Part shown: one piece after another, positions 26,448 through 33,526 of the stretch
Numbering within the stretch: position 1 is the stretch's first letter
Layout of the letters: the number at the start of each line of letters is the position of its first letter
NCBI GenBank assembly: GCA_017623115.1
Contig: JAGAPT010000026.1
Span: forward strand, 1-64,000
DNA: 64,000 nucleotides
DNA from: Alistipes sp.
GTDB taxonomy: Bacteria; Bacteroidota; Bacteroidia; Bacteroidales; Rikenellaceae
Direction of reading: 5' to 3'
Made by a program: the position numbers and the translations under genes
The notes under the pieces: generated by a model
The model's database searches: none
The model's input: only the letters and a program-made list of their open reading frames with translations
What the model was told of the DNA's origin: nothing

Positions 26448-26537
26448 CTACTTCTTCTTGTGACGATTCTTGCGAAGACGCTTCTTACGCTTGTGGGTCG
26501 CCATCTTATGGCGCTTATGCTTCTTTCCGTTTGGCAT
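26448..26537 (-). CDS. 29-residue AURKAIP1/COX24-like (mS38-type) basic protein
   Basis: The tiny gene encodes MPNGKKHKRHKMATHKRKKR followed by LRKNRHKKK. Most residues are Lys, Arg or His. This matches the short Bacteroidetes proteins annotated as AURKAIP1/COX24 domain proteins, related to the C-terminus of mitochondrial ribosomal protein mS38, so it is probably a ribosome-associated protein binding rRNA. It lies between HU (28 bp upstream) and the rng leader, an order I recall from other Bacteroidales. Its small size makes it easy for gene finders to miss. Confidence 0.8.
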   Translation of the reverse strand: MPNGKKHKRHKMATHKRKKRLRKNRHKKK

Positions 26538-26565
26538 AGTGGTAAATTATTAAAAGGGTTACAAA

Positions 26566-26838
26566 TTATTTCACCTTCGTGGCAAAGCTCTTGGCGGGCT
26601 TGAATGCCGGAATATTGTGCTCGGGAATCGTAATGGTCGTATTCTTCGAGATGTTACGAGCTACCTTCTGTGCACGCTTCTTGATGATGAAGCTACCGAA
26701 ACCGCGGAGATACACATTGTTACCGCTCTCGAGCGAACCCTTTACCGAATCCATAAAGGCCTCAACGATGGCCATAACCTGCACCTTCTCAACACCGGTG
26801 TTTTTAGCGATTTCGCTAACGATATCTGCCTTTGTCAT
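26566..26838 (-). CDS. HU-family DNA-binding protein
   Basis: The 90-residue protein is a standard HU/IHF histone-like protein, with the N-terminal helical dimer part (MTKADIVSEIAKNTGVEKVQ) and the signature GSFIIKKRAQKVARNISKNT leading into the DNA-minor-groove arm with the intercalating proline in IPAFKPAKS. It bends and compacts DNA. It has its own consensus promoter. The small mS38-like gene follows 28 bp downstream and probably shares its transcript. Confidence 0.95.
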   Translation of the reverse strand: MTKADIVSEIAKNTGVEKVQVMAIVEAFMDSVKGSLESGNNVYLRGFGSFIIKKRAQKVARNISKNTTITIPEHNIPAFKPAKSFATKVK

Positions 26839-26886
26839 ATCTTTATATTGTTTTAATTAATTAAGTATTTGTCACTTTTGAGTTTG

Positions 26887-26917
26887 CAAATATACACTTT
26901 ATTTGATTCTTTGCCAA
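26887..26917 (-). promoter_or_regulatory. Promoter of the HU gene
   Basis: On the minus strand TTG (26915-26917) is exactly 20 bp upstream of TATATTTG (26887-26894), with the HU start codon about 50 bp downstream. Confidence 0.8.
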
Positions 26918-27018
26918 CGAAAACAACTTTTTTTTTCGTTTTCCCATCTTCCAGCCTCCATCGACTGCAAAATCCGGACTAAAAAGCGACAAACAGCTGA
27001 AAAATAAGTCGCTATCGG

Positions 27019-27414
27019 TTACCGCATCGCGGAGGCAATTCCATCGGCAATCTGATCAAGTGCCTGCTGGAGTTTCGAGCCAATCAGCATCTTCATCATC
27101 ATATTCAACTCGGCATGCAGCACCAACCGAAGGCGCGTATCATGCTCCGAGACCGTATGCAACTGTACCCAGAACGCAAAATCCATCGGAACACCATCGC
27201 CCGTGATTTTCACATGTTTCGGAGCCACACGTTCGGCCATGCGCAACTTCACACCAAAGCCCTTGGCCTTAAACGAACAGGTATCCTCCGTAGCCTGCCA
27301 ATCCTCCACACGGCCGGCAAGTGCCGGTGTGAGATGATCGAAGCGACTGATGACTTGATAAATCTGCTCACTCGGACGCAAAATCTGCACCTGTTTCGAG
27401 ATATATTCCTGCAT
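27019..27414 (-). CDS. SRPBCC-fold protein
   Basis: The 131-residue protein has the START/polyketide-cyclase-like layout. It opens with VQILRPSEQIYQVISRFDHL, continues with a beta-sheet grip containing GFGVKLRMAERVAPKHVKI, and ends with a long C-terminal helix (MMMKMLIGSKLQQALDQIADG). It has no signal peptide. The fold binds hydrophobic ligands or proteins, but no substrate can be inferred. It follows tsaE by 41 bp in the same direction, so the two may be cotranscribed with porX. Confidence 0.75.
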   Translation of the reverse strand: MQEYISKQVQILRPSEQIYQVISRFDHLTPALAGRVEDWQATEDTCSFKAKGFGVKLRMAERVAPKHVKITGDGVPMDFAFWVQLHTVSEHDTRLRLVLHAELNMMMKMLIGSKLQQALDQIADGIASAMR

Positions 27415-27455
27415 AGTAAGTTTGGATTATCTATTATTAATATAGGTATCGGCAA

Positions 27456-27872
27456 TTAGTGGATTTCGAAACTACGGGCCGTAGGACTATCGACCGTGAT
27501 ATGCACCTCGACCACCTCCTCGGGCAATAAGGCCTCTATCTTCTCGGGCCACTCGACAAAGCATAAATCACCCGAATAGAAATACTCTTCGTAGCCCAAA
27601 TCGTAGGCCTCGCGCACATCGTCGATGCGGTAGAAATCGAAATGGAACAACCGCTCACCACCGGCACCCTCGTACTGATTGACCAGCGCAAAGGTAGGAC
27701 TCGTCACCTGGTCCTCAACGCCCATCGCCTCGGCAACGGCACGTATCAGGGTCGTCTTTCCGGCCCCCATCTCGCCTCGCAGTGCAACGACCGTTCGGCC
27801 GTCGAGCGATTCGAGCAGTGCCTCTGCCACTTCACGGAGTCCCTCCTCCGAGTCGATACTGATTCTCTTCAT
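27456..27872 (-). CDS. tsaE: tRNA threonylcarbamoyladenosine biosynthesis ATPase TsaE
   Basis: The protein of about 138 residues has a P-loop GEMGAGKTT (33-41), then SPTFALVNQYEG and HFDFYRIDD, and ends with CFVEWPEK, all signatures of TsaE (YjeE). It powers the TsaB-TsaD complex that makes the universal t6A modification at tRNA position 37. ATG at 27872 is preferred because the longer frame would overlap the end of porX; the gap is then 10 bp. Confidence 0.93.
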   Translation of the reverse strand: MKRISIDSEEGLREVAEALLESLDGRTVVALRGEMGAGKTTLIRAVAEAMGVEDQVTSPTFALVNQYEGAGGERLFHFDFYRIDDVREAYDLGYEEYFYSGDLCFVEWPEKIEALLPEEVVEVHITVDSPTARSFEIH

Positions 27873-27882
27873 CTTCTGTTCG

Positions 27883-29433
27883 TTATCGTTTGGGTTTGAG
27901 CACCAGGAACGGCACAATCATCTCCTCCATCGAGATGCCGCCATGCTGGAACGTATTGCGATAGTAGCGCACATAGCGATTCGCATCGTTGTTATAGACC
28001 AGAAAATCGCTGTTGTAGGCAAAAATATAGCTTGACGAGAGGTTGCCCGAGGGCAATTGGATATCCTCAGGACGCTGCACCTCATAGACCTCACGCGCAT
28101 TATAGAGTAGATTGCGACCCGTCTTATAACGCAGGTTAGCCGATGTTTCGCGGTCTCCCGTCACGCGCACCGGATTGTCCACGCGAATCGTACCATGATC
28201 CGAGGTGATGATGACCGTATGGCGTTTCTCGGCCAGTAGTTTCAGAATCGTATAGAGATCCGAATGCTCGAACCACGAACGGGTCAACGAGCGGAACGCC
28301 GCCTCGTTTTCAGTCAGTTCACGCACCACATCCGTCTCGGTGCGGGCATGCGACAAAATATCGAGGAAATTGTAGACAATCACCGAAAAATCAGCCTCAT
28401 AGACCCGACGGATATTATCCACCAGGCGACGTCCCTGCTCGGGGCGAATCAGCTTATCGAAGGTCGTGCGCCACGTCTTTCCGTGCTGCGCCATCAGGCG
28501 GCGCAGGAACTCCTCCTCATATTGATTCTTACCGCCATCCTCATTGTCATTGAGCCACTTCTGCGGCATCAGACGGTCGATGGCCAGCGGCATCAACCCC
28601 GCAAAAATCGCATTGCGGGCATACTGGGTTGCCGTAGGCAGAATGGCACAATAGAACTCCTCCGAGGCCACATCGTAATAACCACGCAAGAGCGACGAGA
28701 TAGCTCGCCACTGATCATAGCGGAAATTATCAATGAGCAGCAGCGTTGTCTTCTCGTTTTCGTCGACAATCGGGAAAATCGACGAGCGCATCAGCGTATG
28801 CGACATCGTTGGGGTATCCTCCGCACGGCGATTAATCCAGTTGTAATAGTTGCGACGCACAAACTTCGAGAAGGCCTGATTGGCCTCGTTCTTTTGATAG
28901 GCCAGCACCTCCTTGATGCTCGGGTCGGTCGAACCCTCCAGTTCAATCTCCCACGCCGTCAATCGACGATAGAGTGAGCACCAATCGGTAAAGGTATCGG
29001 CCATCTGCAACGAAGCGGACAGACGCCCGAACTCCGAGCGATAATCAGCCGTCGTCTGCTCGGTAACGAGTTGCTGCTGATGGACATTCTTCTTAATCGA
29101 CAACAACACCTGATTCGGGTTGACCGGTTTAATCAGGTAGTCGGCAATCTTCGAGCCCACGGCCTTATCCATGATATTCTCCTCCTCACTCTTCGTCACC
29201 ATAATAACCGGTGTTGTCGGGCGTATCTCCTTGATTTTCGGCAAGGTCTCAAGCCCTGTCATACCGGGCATCATCTCGTCGAGAATAATCAGATCATAGG
29301 CCTCCTCCGACGCCATATCAATGGCATCGTAACCATTATTGCAGGTATCCACCTCGTAGCCTTTCTGCGCCAAAAAGAGCACATGCGGCTTCAAGAGTTC
29401 AACCTCATCATCGACCCACAGAATTTTTACCAT
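27883..29433 (-). CDS. porX: PorX-like response regulator with PglZ domain
   Basis: The product of about 516 residues combines an N-terminal CheY-like receiver (Asp52 in LILDEMMPG, Lys102 in IKPVNP) with a helical linker and a C-terminal PglZ/alkaline-phosphatase-like domain (LLLIDNFRYDQW; LPTATQYARNAIF; TSDHGTI). In Porphyromonas and Flavobacterium, PorX works with kinase PorY and a sigma factor to control the type IX secretion system, and its PglZ domain is a Zn-dependent phosphodiesterase. No PorY-like kinase is adjacent. The start must lie at 29433 or 29442 because an earlier codon would fall inside the promoter. Confidence 0.88.
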   Translation of the reverse strand: MVKILWVDDEVELLKPHVLFLAQKGYEVDTCNNGYDAIDMASEEAYDLIILDEMMPGMTGLETLPKIKEIRPTTPVIMVTKSEEENIMDKAVGSKIADYLIKPVNPNQVLLSIKKNVHQQQLVTEQTTADYRSEFGRLSASLQMADTFTDWCSLYRRLTAWEIELEGSTDPSIKEVLAYQKNEANQAFSKFVRRNYYNWINRRAEDTPTMSHTLMRSSIFPIVDENEKTTLLLIDNFRYDQWRAISSLLRGYYDVASEEFYCAILPTATQYARNAIFAGLMPLAIDRLMPQKWLNDNEDGGKNQYEEEFLRRLMAQHGKTWRTTFDKLIRPEQGRRLVDNIRRVYEADFSVIVYNFLDILSHARTETDVVRELTENEAAFRSLTRSWFEHSDLYTILKLLAEKRHTVIITSDHGTIRVDNPVRVTGDRETSANLRYKTGRNLLYNAREVYEVQRPEDIQLPSGNLSSSYIFAYNSDFLVYNNDANRYVRYYRNTFQHGGISMEEMIVPFLVLKPKR

Positions 29434-29451
29434 AGCAGCCATTTTACACGA

Positions 29452-29482
29452 CAAAAGTAATTTATTTTTCCATCAAACGCAA
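29452..29482 (-). promoter_or_regulatory. Promoter of porX
   Basis: On the minus strand TTG (29480-29482) is 20 bp upstream of TACTTTTG (29452-29459). It gives a very short leader before the ATG. Confidence 0.7.
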
Positions 29483-29538
29483 AAAGCGGGCTTTTTATTG
29501 AGTACACCCCGCTTTCGCCCCTCCTTTGCACCAAAATA

Positions 29539-29574
29539 GAAACAGACAAGAGTGCAAGGGCTCCTGTCTGTTTC
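29539..29574 (-). terminator. Probable terminator of the recombinase gene
   Basis: A perfect 10 bp stem (29539-29548 with 29565-29574) begins 3 bp after the recombinase stop. On the minus strand it continues into TATTTT. Confidence 0.65.
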
Positions 29575-29576
29575 GC

Positions 29577-30800
29577 TTACGCCTGCCAACGCTGGCAAAT
29601 CGAATCCAACCGTTTCGACAGGCGATTCATCTCATCGTTCAGATGGTCATGAGTGACCGTAGCATAAATCTGCGTAGTGCGTATATTGCGATGTCCCAAC
29701 AATTTGGAGATGGTCTCAATAGGCATTCCCTGCGATAGCGTTAAGGTCGTCGCAAAGGTGTGGCGGGCTGCATGAAAGGTGATGTGTTTCGGAATACCGG
29801 CCATCCGCATCAGCTGCGTCAAGCAACGATTGCACCAACTATTGCTCGGCAGTGGGAAAATCGCTTCCCCAAACTCTTTGGGGCGATATTTCGACAAGAT
29901 AGCCTTCGGCAGGTCGAAGAGGCGTACCTGCACCTGCGAGCCGGTCTTGTGCCGCGTTGTCTCGATCCAACTCACACGACCGACCTGATGGATATGATGC
30001 AACCGCAACAGCTTCAAATCAATAAACGACAAACCCGTGAAACAACTAAACAGGAAGCTGTCACGGATTAATTGGAGAGTCGGAGGAAGCGCAGAGAGCG
30101 CAATGAGGCGATTTAATTCCTGCGTAGAGAGAAAACTGCGCGTTACAAATTCACTATGCAGGCGATAATCGGCAAAGAGATCGGAGGAGAGCACCCCTTT
30201 CTTACGCGCCAACGAAAGTACATGTTTCAATGCCGTCAAATAGACCCACACCGTATTTTTTCGTCGTCCCAACTCACGTAGCAGATAACCATGGAAGGCG
30301 ACCAGAAAATCGCGGTTCAGCTCCTCCAATCGCAGATCCGCACGTCCATAATAGTCGGGAATAAAGCGTTGCAGATGCACCTCGACACTGCGATATTTGT
30401 AGTAGGTCGAGCGACTGCGATCGACCTCTACTTGTCGCAGCACTGCCTCGTTGTGCCGTGCGAAGAAGTTCAGCAACGAATCCTGCATCGTATCGGTTGC
30501 AAAGAAGCGATTGCGCACCATCAAGGGCGTCACATACGGTGATTGCCCCAACACCTCGTCATAGCATCGCTCGATGCGGGTACGCATGGCATCGAGTTCC
30601 CGATTCACGCGCACCATCTCGGCCGAGCGACCGATGGCCCGATTTTGTGCCACATCCCACGCCATGGGTGGTACCGAGAGGTGGGTCGCAAATTGCGAGC
30701 GCATGCCGTTGATTGTGATTCGTCCCATGATGGGAGCCTTTCCATTACGCAGCAACGCACTGCGTTTGATGTAGAATAACACCTTAAACGTATGTCTCAT
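29577..30800 (-). CDS. IntDOT-like tyrosine recombinase lacking Arg I
   Basis: The 407-residue protein has an N-terminal arm-binding region, a SAM-like core-binding domain (about 105-205) and a C-terminal catalytic domain. Lys285, His343, Arg346, His370 and the nucleophile Tyr379 (TTQIYATVTHD) are present. The position of the first catalytic arginine is Ser258 (CFTGLSFIDL), as is known for IntDOT of CTnDOT and its Bacteroides relatives. These enzymes integrate elements or invert DNA segments. No transfer, relaxase or transposon genes surround it. Its nearest candidate substrate is the inverted repeat between two divergent susC genes about 6 kb away. Confidence 0.88.
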   Translation of the reverse strand: MRHTFKVLFYIKRSALLRNGKAPIMGRITINGMRSQFATHLSVPPMAWDVAQNRAIGRSAEMVRVNRELDAMRTRIERCYDEVLGQSPYVTPLMVRNRFFATDTMQDSLLNFFARHNEAVLRQVEVDRSRSTYYKYRSVEVHLQRFIPDYYGRADLRLEELNRDFLVAFHGYLLRELGRRKNTVWVYLTALKHVLSLARKKGVLSSDLFADYRLHSEFVTRSFLSTQELNRLIALSALPPTLQLIRDSFLFSCFTGLSFIDLKLLRLHHIHQVGRVSWIETTRHKTGSQVQVRLFDLPKAILSKYRPKEFGEAIFPLPSNSWCNRCLTQLMRMAGIPKHITFHAARHTFATTLTLSQGMPIETISKLLGHRNIRTTQIYATVTHDHLNDEMNRLSKRLDSICQRWQA

Positions 30801-30914
30801 AAGTGGATTGATTTTAGTTCGGCCACAACATTGTGTCCCTGCCTAAAATACGAACCACGACCAGAAAAAGCAACCTCGAACAGACGAACCCGTCAACGGA
30901 AAACGACAAACAGG

Positions 30915-30950
30915 CAAAAAAAAGGTCGCTCCATGACAGGAGCGACCTTT
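30915..30950 (-). terminator. Terminator of the left susCD operon
   Basis: A perfect 12 bp stem (30921-30932 with 30939-30950) is followed by eight T residues on the minus strand. Confidence 0.9.
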
Positions 30951-30973
30951 GGTTAAAGTATCGTGATACCAAT

Positions 30974-31822
30974 TTACTCAGCCCACTGAGTTACCTCCAT
31001 GTAGTTCATGAACTGACCCCATTGTGCCTGCATGCCATAACCTACGGCATAGCCCAAGGTTGCGAACATGAACATGTTATCTTGGTAGAGGCCTTTAGGA
31101 GCAGCACACATGTAAATCGAAGTACCCGACATCGGACCGGCATAGTAAGCCGGCAAGGTCTGACCATTATAGGTAACCGACGACTCGCTGATCATCTGAA
31201 TAGCAGAACCGCCATCCCAGGTGAAATTCACATTGTGACCAGCTGCATAGTAGTTCGGCAAACGATATTGGCCCAAAATCTCCGACTTCTCAAGCGTCTG
31301 AGAATACCAATCCGCACCAAACCAGTCGCTACACATATAACCGGTACCAACAACTTTCCAGTCGGACTTCTGAACCGATACTGCATAGATGGCAGCACCA
31401 TTCTCGTTTTTCGAGTAGTAATCAGCATAGCCCTCGCCAATGGTCAATTGGATGTTATACTCCTTAAAGAACTCCATTTTGTCGGTCAAGCCAATTACAT
31501 ACTCTGCCATTGCCTCACCGGCCTCAAACGAAACCGTAGCGGGGAATACAAAGCAGTCTGCCATTGCGCACTCTACCTTCACGGGGACCTCAACAGCCTC
31601 ATCCGTCGTCTCACGAGCTACTACAACCGAGAACTCCGTATCAGTAGGCACAAAGACCTCCGAAATAGCGTTGCCATTCGGGAAATAGACGTTCTGGCAG
31701 AAGTGAGTTGCATCATTCTCTCCGCAGATAGGGCACTTATCAGGCGTTATCTCATCGTCGTTACAAGCCACAAATGCGGCTGCAGCGAAGAGCATAAACA
31801 ATATCTTTTTCATACTTTTCAT
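30974..31822 (-). CDS. SusCD-associated surface lipoprotein with Calx-beta-like domain
   Basis: The product (about 282 residues; an ATG at 31813 is also possible) has a lipoprotein signal (AAAAFVAC) and then an acidic Asp/Glu patch, as in surface-exposed Bacteroidetes lipoproteins. A CPICG...C motif close to the N-terminus resembles a metal-binding knuckle, which is unusual in an exported protein. Residues about 55-145 look like a Calx-beta/DUF4843 beta-sandwich (VSFEAGEAMAEYVIGL). The C-terminal half is rich in aromatic residues, which suits ligand binding. As third gene after susC and susD it is probably the accessory substrate-binding protein; the ligand is unknown. Confidence 0.75.
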   Translation of the reverse strand: MKSMKKILFMLFAAAAFVACNDDEITPDKCPICGENDATHFCQNVYFPNGNAISEVFVPTDTEFSVVVARETTDEAVEVPVKVECAMADCFVFPATVSFEAGEAMAEYVIGLTDKMEFFKEYNIQLTIGEGYADYYSKNENGAAIYAVSVQKSDWKVVGTGYMCSDWFGADWYSQTLEKSEILGQYRLPNYYAAGHNVNFTWDGGSAIQMISESSVTYNGQTLPAYYAGPMSGTSIYMCAAPKGLYQDNMFMFATLGYAVGYGMQAQWGQFMNYMEVTQWAE

Positions 31823-31851
31823 ACTTTTGAAAGGTTATACACTACACCCGA

Positions 31852-33507
31852 TTAGTCGGTTACACCATCCAACAGGTTCGGATTCTGATCGGGAACCGGC
31901 GTCGTACCACCTGTGTTGTTCTCCTCCTCCGAGATACCCTCGTTGGAGTTGATCTCCGAGCGCGGAATCACCACCAGGAAGGCCTCATCACCGGCAGGGA
32001 TATTGAAGCGATAAGCATCGGGCCAGTTCGACTGATCCTTACGCGAACCATGGAAACGCACCAACGGCTTGTTGAAACGCATCATGTCCGTGAAGAAGAA
32101 GCCCTCACCCCAGAGTTCGATACGACGCTGCAGCCAAATCTCGTTGCGGAAGGCATCCTCATCCGTTGCCGTGCATTTGTACTCGGGATTACGATAGGCC
32201 TTCACGAAGTCCTCCAGGAGCTTGGCACCGGCCGATACATTACCGCCCAGACCCGTAGCCTCGGCCTGAATCAGCAACATCTCCTCGACGCGCATCAACG
32301 GCCAGTCACCCGAGCAGTCCGTATTACCCACTTTATCATCCGTAGGACCAAACTTCACATTCGTGTAGGGATAGAAGGGTTCCTTAACCTCCGGAATCTT
32401 AGCCTCTGCAACCGAAACACCCGGTGCTCCCGGCCACTCGAGACCCTCAATCAGCGGCGACTCAAGGTTCTCGTCAACCCACCAGCCTTTACGCACATCC
32501 GATGCCGGAATTTTGTTGTACAACTCGGTATTGCAACGTGCATAGCATGCGACACCCGAAGCATAACCGTTACCGCTCAACGAACCCAACCAACTCTGCC
32601 AAGTAGCAACCTCATACTCAGGAACAAGGTCGCTCAAATTTACGATGGAACCCCAAATCCAAGCGTGGTGCGTACCATCCCAGAAGGTCGGCTTACCCAA
32701 TTCGGCAATGGTATAAGGCGTGTAACCGGCCATTGCCTCGGCAGCATCTGAAGCAGCCTCCTCGTAGTTCTGCATCACCAGGTTGACACGAGCACGCAGA
32801 CCATAAGCCACCTGCTGGTCAATCGTTGCTTTGTTGGTGCGCGTAAAGCCCTCCAACAAGGTAACAGCCTCGTTCAGATCACCCAGAATCTGCTCATAAG
32901 CAGCTGTCAGCGTAGCACGCGGATTCACAGCAGCCTGGTCGGCCGTCATGTCATCCGTTACAATCGGAATCGAGGGTTTGTCCTCATTGCCAACGTAGGT
33001 GTGCTGGAAACGCTGTACCAAGCTGAAGATAACAAATGCACGTGCACCCAGTGCCTGACCACGATAGGCCTTCAGCGTCTCATTATCCGTCTCAGCCGGA
33101 ATAGCAGCCAACACGTCATTTGCAGCCTTCAATAAATCATAGTGGAAGGTCCACTCTACATAAGGAACGATGTAGTTCGGGTCACGGTCCGTATAATCAC
33201 AAGCTACCGAGAACCAGTTGAAATCGTTGTTGGCGCAAACCATATCTGCGCCATTGTAATCACGGGCAATACATACCGAGGGATAACCAAAGTCATTGTG
33301 ATAGCCACTATTTCCCAAACAAAACTGGCGGAAAATCGTAGCCGACAAGTTAGCTACATCGGCAGCGATGCGCTCGGGGTTCATGTCAATAACCTCCTGC
33401 TTCTGTTGCTCGGTAACGGTAGCACCCTCGGGAGCAGTATCCAACTCACACGAGGCGAGCATCGATACACCGGCCAGAAGCATCCATATTTTATTGTTCA
33501 ATTTCAT
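31852..33507 (-). CDS. SusD/RagB-family nutrient-binding lipoprotein (left operon)
   Basis: The 551-residue protein has a lipobox (LASC) followed by ELDTAPEG and the helical TPR-like scaffold of SusD proteins. Hallmarks are the early AYRGQALGARAFVIFSLVQRF segment and the C-terminal RIELWGEGFFFTDMMRFNKP. SusD proteins form a lid on the SusC barrel and capture a nutrient. The stretch 330-400 contains Trp/Gly-rich loops likely to contact ligand. It lies 19 bp after susC in the operon. The substrate is unknown; no glycoside hydrolase is linked, so the ligand may be a peptide or glycan processed elsewhere. Confidence 0.92.
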   Translation of the reverse strand: MKLNNKIWMLLAGVSMLASCELDTAPEGATVTEQQKQEVIDMNPERIAADVANLSATIFRQFCLGNSGYHNDFGYPSVCIARDYNGADMVCANNDFNWFSVACDYTDRDPNYIVPYVEWTFHYDLLKAANDVLAAIPAETDNETLKAYRGQALGARAFVIFSLVQRFQHTYVGNEDKPSIPIVTDDMTADQAAVNPRATLTAAYEQILGDLNEAVTLLEGFTRTNKATIDQQVAYGLRARVNLVMQNYEEAASDAAEAMAGYTPYTIAELGKPTFWDGTHHAWIWGSIVNLSDLVPEYEVATWQSWLGSLSGNGYASGVACYARCNTELYNKIPASDVRKGWWVDENLESPLIEGLEWPGAPGVSVAEAKIPEVKEPFYPYTNVKFGPTDDKVGNTDCSGDWPLMRVEEMLLIQAEATGLGGNVSAGAKLLEDFVKAYRNPEYKCTATDEDAFRNEIWLQRRIELWGEGFFFTDMMRFNKPLVRFHGSRKDQSNWPDAYRFNIPAGDEAFLVVIPRSEINSNEGISEEENNTGGTTPVPDQNPNLLDGVTD

Positions 33508-33526
33508 ATTCGTACGCGGTTTTAGA

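Noticed and set aside
29439-30960. An integrated mobile element around the recombinase
   Set aside because: No transposase, relaxase, cargo genes or tRNA-derived attachment repeat were found on either side; only the recombinase itself is present.
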